64,000 bases of DNA from Chryseobacterium sp. JAH (GTDB lineage: Bacteria > Bacteroidota > Bacteroidia > Flavobacteriales > Weeksellaceae): positions 62,001-126,000 of the forward strand of contig NZ_LMAH01000004.1 in NCBI RefSeq assembly GCF_001507335.1, read 5' to 3'. The notes beneath the pieces were generated by a model. That model saw nothing but the letters and a program-made list of their open reading frames with translations, did no database searches and was not told where the DNA came from. Both the position numbers and the translations under genes were made by a program. Shown here in pieces: positions 16,240-25,691 of this stretch (the stretch's first letter is position 1; each line of letters opens with the position of its first letter).

Positions 16240-17088
16240 TTATTCATTCACTATTTTCTTATTGATAAATTCAATGCATTTTTCGACGACTATATGTAAA
16301 TCTTGAGGTAGATTATCTTCTTCCCAAGGTTCTTTGGCTCCAAAAACGTGATTTCCATTTTCAACCAAAAACAGTTCAGTATTCGGATTTAAAATATGAA
16401 GATGCTCTGCATTTTTTACGTCGACACCTTCATCAGAGGTACCATGAACAATCAAAACATGCGCTTTTGCCATTTCCATCGAACGTTCTACATCAAATCG
16501 GTGTGGATCATTGGTAAAATCTTTATAAAATTGATAATAATGTGGCATTTGCTGTTTCGTCCTACCATTTTCTACGTAATAAACTCCTTTATTTTTCCAG
16601 TTTTCAAATGCCTCTTCTTTCGGAAAACGTTCGAGATTATCGACACTTGCCAAAGTGATTAATCCGTTAATTCTGATGTCTTCGCAGGTCTTAATGATTG
16701 AAATTCCTCCTCCACGACTATGACCTATTAGAACTATCTTATGGTCATCCACTTTTGGATCTTTAGCAAAATAATCGATTACGAAACTCAAATCTGAAAT
16801 TTCTTTAGAATAATTATTATTTCCAAAAGCCTCCAAATCATCAAAACCGGTAGGATTCACCAAAGTAGTACCATTGTGTGAAAAATTAAATTTAACAAAG
16901 AAAAAACCAGCTTTTGCAAATTTTTCAGCCATCAAATTCCATGCTCCCCAATCTTTATAACCTTTATAGCCATGAACGAAGACAACTAAGGGTAATTTCT
17001 CATCGGTTTCAGGATAGAATGCATCGGCAAGGAAATTTTTGGTTTCAGGATTTTTAAGAAGTATGTTAATCTGTTTTATTAATGCCAT
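16240..17088 (-). CDS. Alpha/beta hydrolase
   Basis: A 282-residue cytoplasmic alpha/beta hydrolase of the dienelactone hydrolase/prolyl oligopeptidase-like group. The oxyanion region is VVFVHGYKGYKDWGAWN, the nucleophile elbow is GHSRGGG (Ser within), the acid is probably Asp in HGTSDEGVDV and the histidine is in VENGNHVFGAKEPW. No signal peptide. The substrate cannot be told from the sequence; related proteins are annotated as esterases or acyl-CoA thioester hydrolases. Confidence 0.85.
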   Translation of the reverse strand: MALIKQINILLKNPETKNFLADAFYPETDEKLPLVVFVHGYKGYKDWGAWNLMAEKFAKAGFFFVKFNFSHNGTTLVNPTGFDDLEAFGNNNYSKEISDLSFVIDYFAKDPKVDDHKIVLIGHSRGGGISIIKTCEDIRINGLITLASVDNLERFPKEEAFENWKNKGVYYVENGRTKQQMPHYYQFYKDFTNDPHRFDVERSMEMAKAHVLIVHGTSDEGVDVKNAEHLHILNPNTELFLVENGNHVFGAKEPWEEDNLPQDLHIVVEKCIEFINKKIVNE

Positions 17089-17121
17089 AAATATTAATTT
17101 TTCGCCTCTTCAAATAATAAT

Positions 17122-17129
17122 TACATTTG
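17122..17129 (+). promoter_or_regulatory. -7 box TACATTTG
   Basis: A perfect TAnnTTTG box 26 nt before the ATG of the next gene; no matching TTG at the -33 position. Confidence 0.4.
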
Positions 17130-17155
17130 TGTAATATTTATTTTAACTTAAATAT

Positions 17156-18412
17156 ATGAAAAAATCATTACTCTTTTTACTTTCACTCTCATTTTCCTTC
17201 GCAATTGGGCAGATTACAAAGAATGTTTTTTTTGTAGGAAACAGTTATACTTACACCAATAATTTACCCGAATTAATAAACTTCATCGCAGCTTCTACAG
17301 GAGATGTACTAAATTACCAAAGTCATACAATAGGTGGTGCAACACTAAAGCAACATGCACAAAACCAAGCGGTAACTTCAGTAATTAATCAAGGAAATTG
17401 GGATTACGTTGTTCTTCAGGAACAAAGCCAGATACCTTCTTTTCCTACCACGTACATACAAACAGAAATGCATCCTTACGCAAAACAACTTGCTGATCTT
17501 ACCAAAAGCTCAAATGCCTGCGGAAATCCTATTTTTTTTATGACTTGGGGCTACAGAACTGGCGATGCTACAAACTGTGCCAATGGAAATACTTTGGTTT
17601 GTACTTACGAAGGCATGGATGATTTAATTGCAAGCCGATACACAGACATGGCACAAATAAACGAAGGTCTCATTTCTCCGGTTGGCAAAGTATGGAGAAC
17701 GATAAGACAACAATACCCTTTAATGGATTTGTATTCAAGCGATGGTTCACATCCCAGTTATTTGGGTTCTATGGCAGCGGCTTACACATTTTATACTATT
17801 TTATTTAAAAAAAATCCAGAATTGGCAACTTTCAACGGAAATTTAACTACCACAGAATCGCAGGTTATCAAAAGCATTGTAAAAAATACAGTCTATGATC
17901 ATCTTAATACATGGTTAATCGAAGCAAATGATGTAGCCAGCAGATTTGGATATCAAACAATAGGAACATCTACCGTTCAATTCACAAACCAAACGCAAAA
18001 TGCGACCATTTTTGCATGGAATTTTGGAGACGGAAACATTTCAGCTTTAGAAAATCCAACTCATACTTATTCTGCGCCTGGAAATTATCAGGTAAGCCTT
18101 ACAACCAATGCATGCGGAATTAATTCCACTAAAACAAAATCTGTTACGATCAGCAATCTGGGGATAAATGAATTTAATGGTAATCCGGTTCAAATTTATC
18201 CTAATCCGGTTCATAATTTTGTAAATATTATTACAGATCAAAAATTATCAATTATTTCTTTAACAGATATTTCGGGACGTGCTCTCAAGCATGATTTGAA
18301 AAAAACTGAAAATGGCTACACCATTCCTTTATATCATGCGATAAACGGAGTTTACTTTTTGAAATATAAAACCGCAGAAAAAGAATACACTAAAAAAATT
18401 ATCAAAAAATAG
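17156..18412 (+). CDS. Type IX-secreted protein with SGNH-like hydrolase and PKD domains
   Basis: A 418-residue secreted protein in four parts: signal peptide (MKKSLLFLLSLSFSFAIGQ); an SGNH/GDSL-like domain at about residues 22-250 with FVGNSYT as block I and SDGSHPSYLGS carrying the Asp-x-x-His pair of block V; a PKD domain at about 265-335 (WNFGDGNISALENPTHTYSAPGNYQVSL); and a C-terminal type A sorting domain at about 345-418 (QIYPNPVHNFVNI and a final KKIIKK). It is exported by the type IX system and held at the surface or released. Likely a carbohydrate esterase, but the substrate is unknown. Confidence 0.87.
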   Translation: MKKSLLFLLSLSFSFAIGQITKNVFFVGNSYTYTNNLPELINFIAASTGDVLNYQSHTIGGATLKQHAQNQAVTSVINQGNWDYVVLQEQSQIPSFPTTYIQTEMHPYAKQLADLTKSSNACGNPIFFMTWGYRTGDATNCANGNTLVCTYEGMDDLIASRYTDMAQINEGLISPVGKVWRTIRQQYPLMDLYSSDGSHPSYLGSMAAAYTFYTILFKKNPELATFNGNLTTTESQVIKSIVKNTVYDHLNTWLIEANDVASRFGYQTIGTSTVQFTNQTQNATIFAWNFGDGNISALENPTHTYSAPGNYQVSLTTNACGINSTKTKSVTISNLGINEFNGNPVQIYPNPVHNFVNIITDQKLSIISLTDISGRALKHDLKKTENGYTIPLYHAINGVYFLKYKTAEKEYTKKIIKK

Positions 18413-18415
18413 CTC

Positions 18416-18423
18416 TAATTTTG
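18416..18423 (+). promoter_or_regulatory. -7 box TAATTTTG, 4 nt before the ATG (leaderless)
   Basis: The box ends at 18423 and the ATG of the HipA-like kinase is at 18428. Transcription would begin at or next to the A of the ATG. Confidence 0.45.
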
Positions 18424-18427
18424 CATC

Positions 18428-19201
18428 ATGTCAAATTTAAGAACAGTTACTGTACAACGCTATATCCTTCCGCTTCGTGAAGGTGGCTCACTTCCTGCTT
18501 TGGCAGAAGCCGATGATGATTTTAAGTATGTTTTAAAATTCCGTGGTGCAGGTCATGGAACCAAAATGTTGATTTCAGAACTTTTAGGCGGAAAAATCAC
18601 GGAAGCATTAGATCTGAAAATTCCAGAATTGGTTTTTGCAAATCTCGATGTAGATTTTGGAAGAACAGAAGCTGATGAAGAAATTCAGGATCTGCTTAAA
18701 TTTTCTGAAGGTCTAAATTTAGGTCTTCATTATCTTTCAGAGTCTATCGCATTCGATTCTAGTATAAAAGTTGATCCCTTTTTAGCTTCAAAAATTGTCT
18801 GGCTCGATGCGTTTATCACCAACATCGACCGTACTTTTAAAAACACCAATCTTTTGATGTGGCATAAAGAATTGTGGGTGATTGATAACGGTGCATCATT
18901 TTACTTCCATCATTCTTGGCAGAATTTTGATACTGCGGCGAAAACGCCATTCAAATACATTAAAGATCACGTTCTTCTTCCTCAAGCAACAAAATTGGAC
19001 GAAGCTGAAAAGTATGCGCATGAAGTTTTAAATGATGAGATTTTCAGAGAAATCGTCAATCTTATTCCTGAAGATTGGTTGCATTGGAACGATGTCGAAG
19101 AAAGTCCTGATGAAATTCGTGAAGTATATTTCAACTTTTTGAAGACCCGATTAGAAAATTCACAAATCTTTGTAAACGAAGCTAAAAATGCAAGAGGATA
19201 A
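18428..19201 (+). CDS. HipA-like kinase domain protein
   Basis: A 257-residue protein with the compact HipA_2-type kinase fold. Visible catalytic elements: Lys37 in YVLKFRG for ATP, a glycine-rich GAGHGTK loop, Asp134 and Asn139 in NIDRTFKNTNLL (catalytic loop) and Asp153 in VIDNG (metal-binding DFG equivalent). HipA kinases phosphorylate serine in proteins such as glutamyl-tRNA synthetase and form toxin-antitoxin systems with HipB; this short form has no HipB next to it. The 3' end overlaps the DUF3037 gene by 14 nt, a pairing I recall from many genomes. Target unknown. Confidence 0.8.
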   Translation: MSNLRTVTVQRYILPLREGGSLPALAEADDDFKYVLKFRGAGHGTKMLISELLGGKITEALDLKIPELVFANLDVDFGRTEADEEIQDLLKFSEGLNLGLHYLSESIAFDSSIKVDPFLASKIVWLDAFITNIDRTFKNTNLLMWHKELWVIDNGASFYFHHSWQNFDTAAKTPFKYIKDHVLLPQATKLDEAEKYAHEVLNDEIFREIVNLIPEDWLHWNDVEESPDEIREVYFNFLKTRLENSQIFVNEAKNARG

Positions 19202-19571
19202 AATATACGAATACGCCGTTATACGCCTTGTTCCTAAAGTTGAGAGAGAAGAGTTTTTCAACATTGGGCTGATTATGTTTTCAAAACGTGAGAAATTCAT
19301 AAGGGTAGAATTTTACCTCTGTCCGGATAAATTTAAACTGATTAAAAGCAAATTAGATTACGACGACATCATTCAGAATCTCGAAAGTTTTCAAAAAATT
19401 GCTAACGGCGCAAAAGACGGAGGACCTATTGCCCAAATGGAAATACCAGACAGATTTCGTTGGCTGACTGCCGTGAGAAGCGCTGTGGTACAGACTTCGA
19501 GACCGCATCCGGGAAAATCTAAAGACCTGGAAAAGACTTTTGGTAAACTTTTTGAGGAGTTAGTAAAATAA
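19188..19571 (+). CDS. DUF3037 domain protein
   Basis: A 127-residue protein with the typical DUF3037 start (YEYAVIRLVPKVEREEFFNIGLIMFSKREKFIRVEF) and a basic C-terminal part (SAVVQTSRPHPGKSKDLEKTFGKLFEELV). The family has no known function. The start lies inside the HipA-like gene (14-nt overlap), so production of both proteins is coupled; DUF3037 could be the partner, regulator or target of the kinase. That idea is inference. Confidence 0.82.
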   Translation: MQEDKIYEYAVIRLVPKVEREEFFNIGLIMFSKREKFIRVEFYLCPDKFKLIKSKLDYDDIIQNLESFQKIANGAKDGGPIAQMEIPDRFRWLTAVRSAVVQTSRPHPGKSKDLEKTFGKLFEELVK

Positions 19572-19591
19572 CACACTCAACAATTTAGTTT

Positions 19592-20590
19592 ATGAATTCA
19601 CCCAAGAACAATATACATATCAGCAGGTTTTTTCTAAACCTGTTTTTTATTTTCTTTTTTTCAGCATCCTTATTTGCGCAAACAGCAAAAAGCACTCTAC
19701 TGCAGCAGAAAACTGCCGTGTCTGAAGACATTACCTACAAAAAAGATAGTCAGGGCAAAGACCTCAAATTGGATATATACAGACCTAAAAATTCAGGAAG
19801 GGAAAAATTGCCGGTTGTTATTTTCCTGCATGGTGGTGCATGGGCACTTGGAGATAAGGTAATAGCCCCTGAAAATTATGTCGAACAGACGATTTTAAAA
19901 CTGACAGAAAAAAACTTTGCTGTATTGAGTGTTAATTACCGTTTGGTAAGTGATGACGTTCATTTCCCGGGTCCTATTGAAGATTCTAAGGATGCGGTAA
20001 GATGGGTAAGAAAAAATGCAGATCAATATGGTTTTGATGCAGAAAACATCGGTTATTGGGGCGTTTCTGCAGGAGCTCATCTTTCGCTGCTTTCTGCTTA
20101 CACACCCGATAATGAATTTGTTGGAGACCAGGAGCTTTCAAAGTACTCAGGAAAAGTAAATTATGTGGTTGATAATTTCGGGCCTACCGATATGAACCGA
20201 CTTCTTCATACCAGAGCACCAAAGCCTTTACTTTTCATCGTTGGTTTAATCTCAAAAAAGATCATCGATATTAGAACAAAAATTGCAAAAGGAATGACAG
20301 GTTATGACGTTAATACTGAAAGAAAAAAAGTGATTGAATTTTGTAAAACCATTTCACCACTATCTTATACTCAAAATACTGTTCCTACTTTAATACTTCA
20401 TGGCGACAAAGATAAAATAGCACCGGTCAGACATTCAAAACGGTTAAATAAAATGCTAAAAAGAACAAACACGCCACATGAATTTATTATCGTAAAAAAA
20501 GGAAACCACGGTTTTAAAGATACAGATAAAGCCTATCAAAACGATCTTAATGATAAAATGGTAAGTTTTATAGAATCACAAAACAAGTGA
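19592..20590 (+). CDS. Secreted alpha/beta hydrolase (HSL/carboxylesterase-like)
   Basis: A 332-residue protein with an N-terminal signal sequence of about 30 residues (hydrophobic stretch FFLNLFFIFFFSASLFA). The hormone-sensitive-lipase-type oxyanion motif HGGAW, the nucleophile elbow GVSAGAH, the acid in ILHGDKDKIAPV and the histidine in KKGNHGFKD are all present. Probably acts on esters in the periplasm. The start lies 20 nt after the DUF3037 gene, so it may share its transcript. Substrate unknown. Confidence 0.87.
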   Translation: MNSPKNNIHISRFFLNLFFIFFFSASLFAQTAKSTLLQQKTAVSEDITYKKDSQGKDLKLDIYRPKNSGREKLPVVIFLHGGAWALGDKVIAPENYVEQTILKLTEKNFAVLSVNYRLVSDDVHFPGPIEDSKDAVRWVRKNADQYGFDAENIGYWGVSAGAHLSLLSAYTPDNEFVGDQELSKYSGKVNYVVDNFGPTDMNRLLHTRAPKPLLFIVGLISKKIIDIRTKIAKGMTGYDVNTERKKVIEFCKTISPLSYTQNTVPTLILHGDKDKIAPVRHSKRLNKMLKRTNTPHEFIIVKKGNHGFKDTDKAYQNDLNDKMVSFIESQNK

Positions 20591-20725
20591 AATTTCAGAT
20601 AGAAAATCTATTGATAGACAATATATTTTTTCAAAAAGAAGCAATAGTTTAAAATGTTACAAATCATATAATTAAAGAAAAACAATCCTTGAAAATACGA
20701 TAATTTTGCTAAATTGATATACATT

Positions 20726-20759
20726 TTGATCCGTTTTGTATATAAAATAAGTACCTTGG
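20726..20759 (+). promoter_or_regulatory. Candidate promoter of cstA
   Basis: TTG (20726-20728) and TACCTTGG (20752-20759) are separated by 23 nt. The -7 box has one mismatch to TAnnTTTG, so this is only a candidate. Confidence 0.3.
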
Positions 20760-20830
20760 CCGAATGCTTACATTATTAATAATAAAATAGCAAAAACCCT
20801 AATTATTTATTTATATTAAACTAAAAGGAT

Positions 20831-22672
20831 ATGGAATTTCTAAATGGAATTAATGCACTGACTTTAGTGTTCACATCACTGCTCATCTTTGCAATTGCTT
20901 ACCGTTTTTACGGAATTTTCTTAGCGAACAAAGTGCTCCGTTTGAATGATAAAAACACAACGCCAGCCGTAGAATTTGCAGACGGAAAAGATTATGTCGC
21001 AACCAACAAAAATGTGCTTTTCGGACATCACTTTGCAGCTATCGCAGCGGCAGGACCATTAGTAGGACCCGTTTTGGCAGCACAATTCGGTTATCTTCCC
21101 GGTGCCATCTGGATTTTAATTGGCTGTGTTCTGGGAGGTGGAGTTCACGATATGGTGGTTCTTTTCGCATCGGTTCGGCACAAAGGACAGAGTTTAGCGA
21201 CTATAGCATCCAAAGAAATTGGGAAGACCACAGGAACTGTTGCCGGCTTTGCGATTTTATTCATATTAATTCTAACACTTGCAGGATTATCATTAGCCTG
21301 TATCAATGCGATGCACGAAGCTTCATGGTCATTATTTACCGTTGTTATCACCATGCCGATCGCCATCATTATGGGACTGATTATGCGTTACAGAAAAAAC
21401 TCGGTCACTTTTGCAAGTATTCTCGGTGGCATTCTGTTGATTGCAGGAATTATCGGCGGACACAGTTTAATGCAGAATGAGACGATGAATAATATGTTTA
21501 CATGGGACATCAAAACCATTTCAATAGCCATTCCTTTATACGGATTTTTAGCTTCTGTGCTTCCTGTTTGGTTGCTTTTGGTTCCTAGAGATTATCTTTC
21601 AACCTATTTAAAAATCGGAACGATTATCATGTTGGCTATTGGAGTGATTGTAATTCACCCAACCATTCAAATGCCCGCTCTTACAGAATTTATAAACGGT
21701 GGTGGCCCCGTTATTGGCGGTCCTGTTTTACCATTTATTTTTATTGTTATTGCTTGTGGAGCAATTTCTGGATTTCATGCTGTAATTGCGACTGGAACAA
21801 CTCCAAAAATGCTGAACAGAGAAAAAGAAATTCTATTCGTGGGATATGGAGCAATGTTGGTTGAAGGATTTGTGGCTTTAATGGCTTTAATTGCAGCATG
21901 TACACTAATGCCTGGAGATTATTTTGCCATCAACACCCCAAAAGATACTTACGATGCATTCTTAGCAACACATCCAAACTTACACGGTGTTGATATTGAT
22001 TATTTCTCAGAAAGAATCGGGATTGATTTGCACGGAAGAACCGGAGGTGCCGTTTCTTTGGCAGTCGGAATGGCTCATATTTTCAACAAAATCCCATACA
22101 TGGATCAGCTGATGGCATATTGGTACAACTTTGCGATTATGTTTGAAGCGGTATTTATTTTGACCGCAATCGACGCGGGAACAAGAGTAGGAAGATTCTT
22201 TCTACAGGAAATGTTGGGTTCTGTGATTCCTAAATTTAATGATAAGAATTGGACACCGGGAATTATCATCAGCAGTTTACTGTTCACTTTTGCCTGGGGT
22301 TATCTTGTTTTTACCGGAAATGTAAGCAGCATCTGGCCACTCTTCGGAATCAGTAATCAATTGCTCGCCGCTTGTGGATTAATCGTCTGTACGACAATGC
22401 TTATTCGTCTCAATCGAGGAAAATATGCGCTCTGTTCGGCAATTCCGGGAGTTTTTATGGCGATTATTACATTTTGGGCAGGCTACATTCAGGTGATGGA
22501 TATTTATATTCCAAAACAGCAATATTTACTGGCGACTTTGGCGGTTGTTGCGATGGTTCTGATGCTTGTGGTTTTCGTGGGAGCATTCAGAAAATGGTAT
22601 CAGCTGTTACAGGTGAAGACTTCGCACACCGATTTTTATGGTGAGACTGTGAAGGAATTGGTAGAGAGATAA
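20831..22672 (+). CDS. cstA: Carbon starvation protein A family transporter
   Basis: A 613-residue inner membrane protein with about 16 hydrophobic helices. CstA-family hallmarks are present: DGKDYVATNKNVLFGHHFAAIAAAGPLVGP near the N terminus, GCVLGGGVHDMVVLFASVRHKGQS, and LTAIDAGTRVGRFFLQEM. In enterobacteria CstA and its relative BtsT take up peptides or pyruvate on carbon starvation. Length is normal for the CstA N-domain form. It is monocistronic, ended by a strong terminator. Which substrate it carries here is not clear. Confidence 0.93.
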   Translation: MEFLNGINALTLVFTSLLIFAIAYRFYGIFLANKVLRLNDKNTTPAVEFADGKDYVATNKNVLFGHHFAAIAAAGPLVGPVLAAQFGYLPGAIWILIGCVLGGGVHDMVVLFASVRHKGQSLATIASKEIGKTTGTVAGFAILFILILTLAGLSLACINAMHEASWSLFTVVITMPIAIIMGLIMRYRKNSVTFASILGGILLIAGIIGGHSLMQNETMNNMFTWDIKTISIAIPLYGFLASVLPVWLLLVPRDYLSTYLKIGTIIMLAIGVIVIHPTIQMPALTEFINGGGPVIGGPVLPFIFIVIACGAISGFHAVIATGTTPKMLNREKEILFVGYGAMLVEGFVALMALIAACTLMPGDYFAINTPKDTYDAFLATHPNLHGVDIDYFSERIGIDLHGRTGGAVSLAVGMAHIFNKIPYMDQLMAYWYNFAIMFEAVFILTAIDAGTRVGRFFLQEMLGSVIPKFNDKNWTPGIIISSLLFTFAWGYLVFTGNVSSIWPLFGISNQLLAACGLIVCTTMLIRLNRGKYALCSAIPGVFMAIITFWAGYIQVMDIYIPKQQYLLATLAVVAMVLMLVVFVGAFRKWYQLLQVKTSHTDFYGETVKELVER

Positions 22673-22693
22673 TTTGTAAATTAATATTAAAAA

Positions 22694-22730
22694 AAGAGAC
22701 GCAATTTGATTTTGCGTCTCTTCTTTTTTA
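22694..22730. terminator. Terminator after cstA
   Basis: GAGACGCAA pairs with TTGCGTCTC (9 bp), followed by a T-rich tract and preceded by A8, so it can serve both convergent genes. Confidence 0.85.
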
Positions 22731-22753
22731 AAGCTTTATTTAATTTTAAAATA

Positions 22754-23575
22754 TCAATTTTTCTTAAGTTTCTCAACTCTTTTAATCTCATTCAAAAGCA
22801 AAGGAAAAGCAGGATGAGCCATTCCGCCGTGATCAAAACCGTCTAACTCATATAAAACCGTTTCTTTATGGCCTTTCAGTTTCATCATTCTCCACATGTA
22901 AGCGTTTTCTTCATATCTGCCAAGAAGTTCTTTTTCTCTGTCACCAGTAATTAAAAGCAAAGGTGATGCATCAGCACGGATAAAATGAAGAGGAGCCATT
23001 TCATCGATTCTGGCATCAAGTTCTTCAATTCCTTTTTCTTTTCTGGTGGTAAAGTGGCTGATCATCTGTCCGCTGAACGGTATAATTCCGGCAAGCCTGT
23101 TTGCATCAATTTTATATTTATTTAAATAAGATTTATCCAAACCTACCATCGAAGCAAGATATCCGCCCGCAGAATGACCGGTAATGAAAATTAAATCTTC
23201 ACTTCCGCCGTATTTTTTAATATTATTAAAAACCCACGCGGTTGCAGCAGCAGCATCTTCTATATATTTCGGAGCTTTTACCCTGGGTGAAAGCCTGTAA
23301 TTGACAGCAATAATGGCAACTCCCTTATTTTTGAGTTCTTCCGGAATGTGTTTTTCCCCTCCCGTAATTCCGCCACCATGAAACCAGATGATGGTTGAAA
23401 AATTCTTTACATTTTTCGGGACATAAATATCCAAAACACATCTTTCGTTGATGTAAGCGTCGGATCTATCTGTTTTGTCATCATAATAATGAACGTTGGA
23501 AATAGTTTGATATTCCTGTGCGTAAATTTGAACGGATATAATGGCGATCAAGAATAGTTGGAGGAGTTTTTTCAT
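22754..23575 (-). CDS. Secreted alpha/beta hydrolase (carboxylesterase-like)
   Basis: A 273-residue protein with a signal peptide (MKKLLQLFLIAIISVQIYAQ). The motifs IIWFHGGGITGGEKH, FITGHSAGGYLASM (nucleophile Ser), LLITGDREKELLG and LDGFDHGGMAHP give the oxyanion hole, nucleophile, acid region and histidine of the BD-FAE/HSL-type esterases. An upstream in-frame start would add 30 residues before the signal peptide and was rejected. It is similar in type to the hydrolase at 19.6 kb but clearly not a close copy. Substrate unknown. Confidence 0.87.
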   Translation of the reverse strand: MKKLLQLFLIAIISVQIYAQEYQTISNVHYYDDKTDRSDAYINERCVLDIYVPKNVKNFSTIIWFHGGGITGGEKHIPEELKNKGVAIIAVNYRLSPRVKAPKYIEDAAAATAWVFNNIKKYGGSEDLIFITGHSAGGYLASMVGLDKSYLNKYKIDANRLAGIIPFSGQMISHFTTRKEKGIEELDARIDEMAPLHFIRADASPLLLITGDREKELLGRYEENAYMWRMMKLKGHKETVLYELDGFDHGGMAHPAFPLLLNEIKRVEKLKKN

Positions 23576-23754
23576 TTTGAATATTTTGATTTTTAAATAT
23601 ACACAATTAAATTTCCTAAGGATTCTGCTTTTCGAGGAAAAAATAAAATACAAAAACAGAGACAAATCCCAACAGTCATAAGGATTTGAACATCAGATTT
23701 AGTCTAATAATTTTTTCAGAGCGAACTGAAACTATTTTGCTAAAATAATCTATC

Positions 23755-24291
23755 CTAAAAACGATAGCCAATACTCAATCCCAGTCTCAGCACCTGATCA
23801 TGATCTGTTTTGTCTGCATTAAAAATAAGTCTTCCATAACCTGCATTAGCTTCGCAAACAAAACCTTTTTTGGTGACTAACTTCCAACCCAAACCCGCAC
23901 CTAATGCTACATCATTAACATCTGTATTCTCAGTAAATGTCAAATGATCTGCAGAATAGATTTTTTTTCCGTCTATGGATGTGAACATTCCAAAACCTTC
24001 TGCAAAAAAACCAGAATCATATTTTTTACCAAAATAATATCTGTAATATGGGGAAATATAATAATTCATATCCTCCTCTTTTCTATTGTCAAAAACAAAA
24101 AATCCGGAGATACCTACTGAGGTGTTTTTGTTAAGAAATCGTTCATATCCTACCTCAACTGCTCCGGTTAGTGGCGTGAAAAGATTCACTTTAATTTCAT
24201 TGTTTTTCTGGTAAGGATCTGCATCAGTTTCCTGAGCATTAAGAGAATAAAAAGTGCATAAAATAATGAGTGCTAAAAGTTTGTTTTTCAT
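23755..24291 (-). CDS. Outer membrane beta-barrel protein
   Basis: A 178-residue protein with a signal peptide ending near SLNAQ and alternating hydrophobic/polar strands to a C-terminal aromatic residue (LGLSIGYRF), the pattern of small 8-stranded OmpX/DUF3575-like barrels. Function is unknown. It is transcribed toward the hydrolase at 22.7 kb after a gap of about 180 nt. Confidence 0.75.
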   Translation of the reverse strand: MKNKLLALIILCTFYSLNAQETDADPYQKNNEIKVNLFTPLTGAVEVGYERFLNKNTSVGISGFFVFDNRKEEDMNYYISPYYRYYFGKKYDSGFFAEGFGMFTSIDGKKIYSADHLTFTENTDVNDVALGAGLGWKLVTKKGFVCEANAGYGRLIFNADKTDHDQVLRLGLSIGYRF

Positions 24292-24380
24292 AAAAAAGTA
24301 ATTTTAAATATCTGAGTGCAAAACTCATTTAATCAAAATTAAAACAGGTTTCAAAAGCTTAAAACTGTATAAAATGGCAC

Positions 24381-25535
24381 TTATTTAACATTGTTTTTAT
24401 ATTCATTTGGTGTTTGACCAGTTACTTTTTTAAAAGAATTATAGAAAGTTGTTTTAGAGGTAAACCCAGCCTCTAATCCCATCGTCAACAGATTGTAGTT
24501 TTCAAATTCAGGATTTGAAATCATTTCTTTCACAGATTCCACCCGATACCGATTGATGTAATGAGCAAAATTATCTCCCGTCACCACATTTATAATTTGT
24601 GAAACATAGCCTGCGCTTATTCCCAGTTTCTCGGCTACTTTCTCTCTGTTGAGTGTACTGTCCGTATAAATATACTGCTCTCTACAAAGAATTTCCAGTT
24701 TCTGAAAATAAATATTATCTGCAGTAATTGATTCCCGATAATCCCCTGTGGTGATAACCTCTTCTGCTAAGCTATCTTCCGTAATTCCCAAATGAACTGT
24801 CGACATTGCTAAATCGTTGTTTAAAAAATTATAAATAGCTTCTTTATTTTTCGCCAGTTTATATTTATAAATTCCAATATAAGCTGTCCAATGAATGATA
24901 AACGTTGCAGCCAAAGCCAAAACACTCATCGTAGAAGAAATATCAGATTGAAAAAACAGCCCAGTGAGGTAAGTTGTCAACCAGACAGTTAACAATAAAT
25001 ACAGGATTGTCAATAATATGGTGATCCATTTTTTCTCCCGGAAATCTTTTAAATACTGAATCATGGAATAAGAGTAAAAAGGCAGAAACATGATAAAAAA
25101 GACAGCCATGGCAAGCTGAATTATCTGCAGAATATTAATAATTGACATGTAAGAATCCGGAATTTTATAAATCCCCGCAACAACATCAAGACAAATTATT
25201 GTATTTAGAATACTGTTGTAGACAAATGGTATGTAGCACAAATACGTTTTTTGTCGGCTTTTCACATTATCATCAATGCGGTTGATAATAAACAGAAATA
25301 TGAAAGCAGGTAAAAGGAATATCCAGTCGATATTGTCTAAAAAACGTAATAATGGATATGTTTGAAATACACCCTGAATTTCAAAAACATAATTCAGCAA
25401 CACAATTGAGAGTACGAACAGTAAAAATGCTAAATATCTATTGGATTTACTGTTGAAAAGAGCAGATTTCAAGATAACTAAGCCTAAGATCATTCCCTGA
25501 AAAACAGCGATATTTAAAAGTGTTGTGTAAATCAA
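24381..25535 (-). CDS. Membrane-bound AraC-type transcriptional regulator
   Basis: A 384-residue protein with seven hydrophobic helices over about residues 1-235, then a cytoplasmic AraC DNA-binding domain at about 275-384 (two helix-turn-helices: VAEKLGISAGYVSQIINVV and NLLTMGLEAGFTSKTTFYNSFKKVTG). This layout is common in Bacteroidota, where the membrane part may sense a small molecule or membrane state. The first codon is a TTG; the next ATG is 14 codons downstream but would cut into the first helix, so the TTG is preferred. Targets unknown; the beta-barrel gene follows on the same strand. Confidence 0.85.
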   Translation of the reverse strand: MIYTTLLNIAVFQGMILGLVILKSALFNSKSNRYLAFLLFVLSIVLLNYVFEIQGVFQTYPLLRFLDNIDWIFLLPAFIFLFIINRIDDNVKSRQKTYLCYIPFVYNSILNTIICLDVVAGIYKIPDSYMSIINILQIIQLAMAVFFIMFLPFYSYSMIQYLKDFREKKWITILLTILYLLLTVWLTTYLTGLFFQSDISSTMSVLALAATFIIHWTAYIGIYKYKLAKNKEAIYNFLNNDLAMSTVHLGITEDSLAEEVITTGDYRESITADNIYFQKLEILCREQYIYTDSTLNREKVAEKLGISAGYVSQIINVVTGDNFAHYINRYRVESVKEMISNPEFENYNLLTMGLEAGFTSKTTFYNSFKKVTGQTPNEYKNNVK

Positions 25536-25691
25536 TTTGTAAAGCTAAAATAGGTTTTAAATATAGCTCATTCGCGTGAATTACTAATAGAAGTTTTATA
25601 GATTAACTTTTTTTAAGGAATTGAAACATGAGTTAGGCAGAATGGCTTGTTATTTTTCGATTTGAATAATCTTGAAAATAATGTGATTTAT

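Noticed and set aside
18428..19201. Classical hipBA toxin-antitoxin system
   Set aside because: No HipB-like helix-turn-helix gene on either side; the neighbour is DUF3037.
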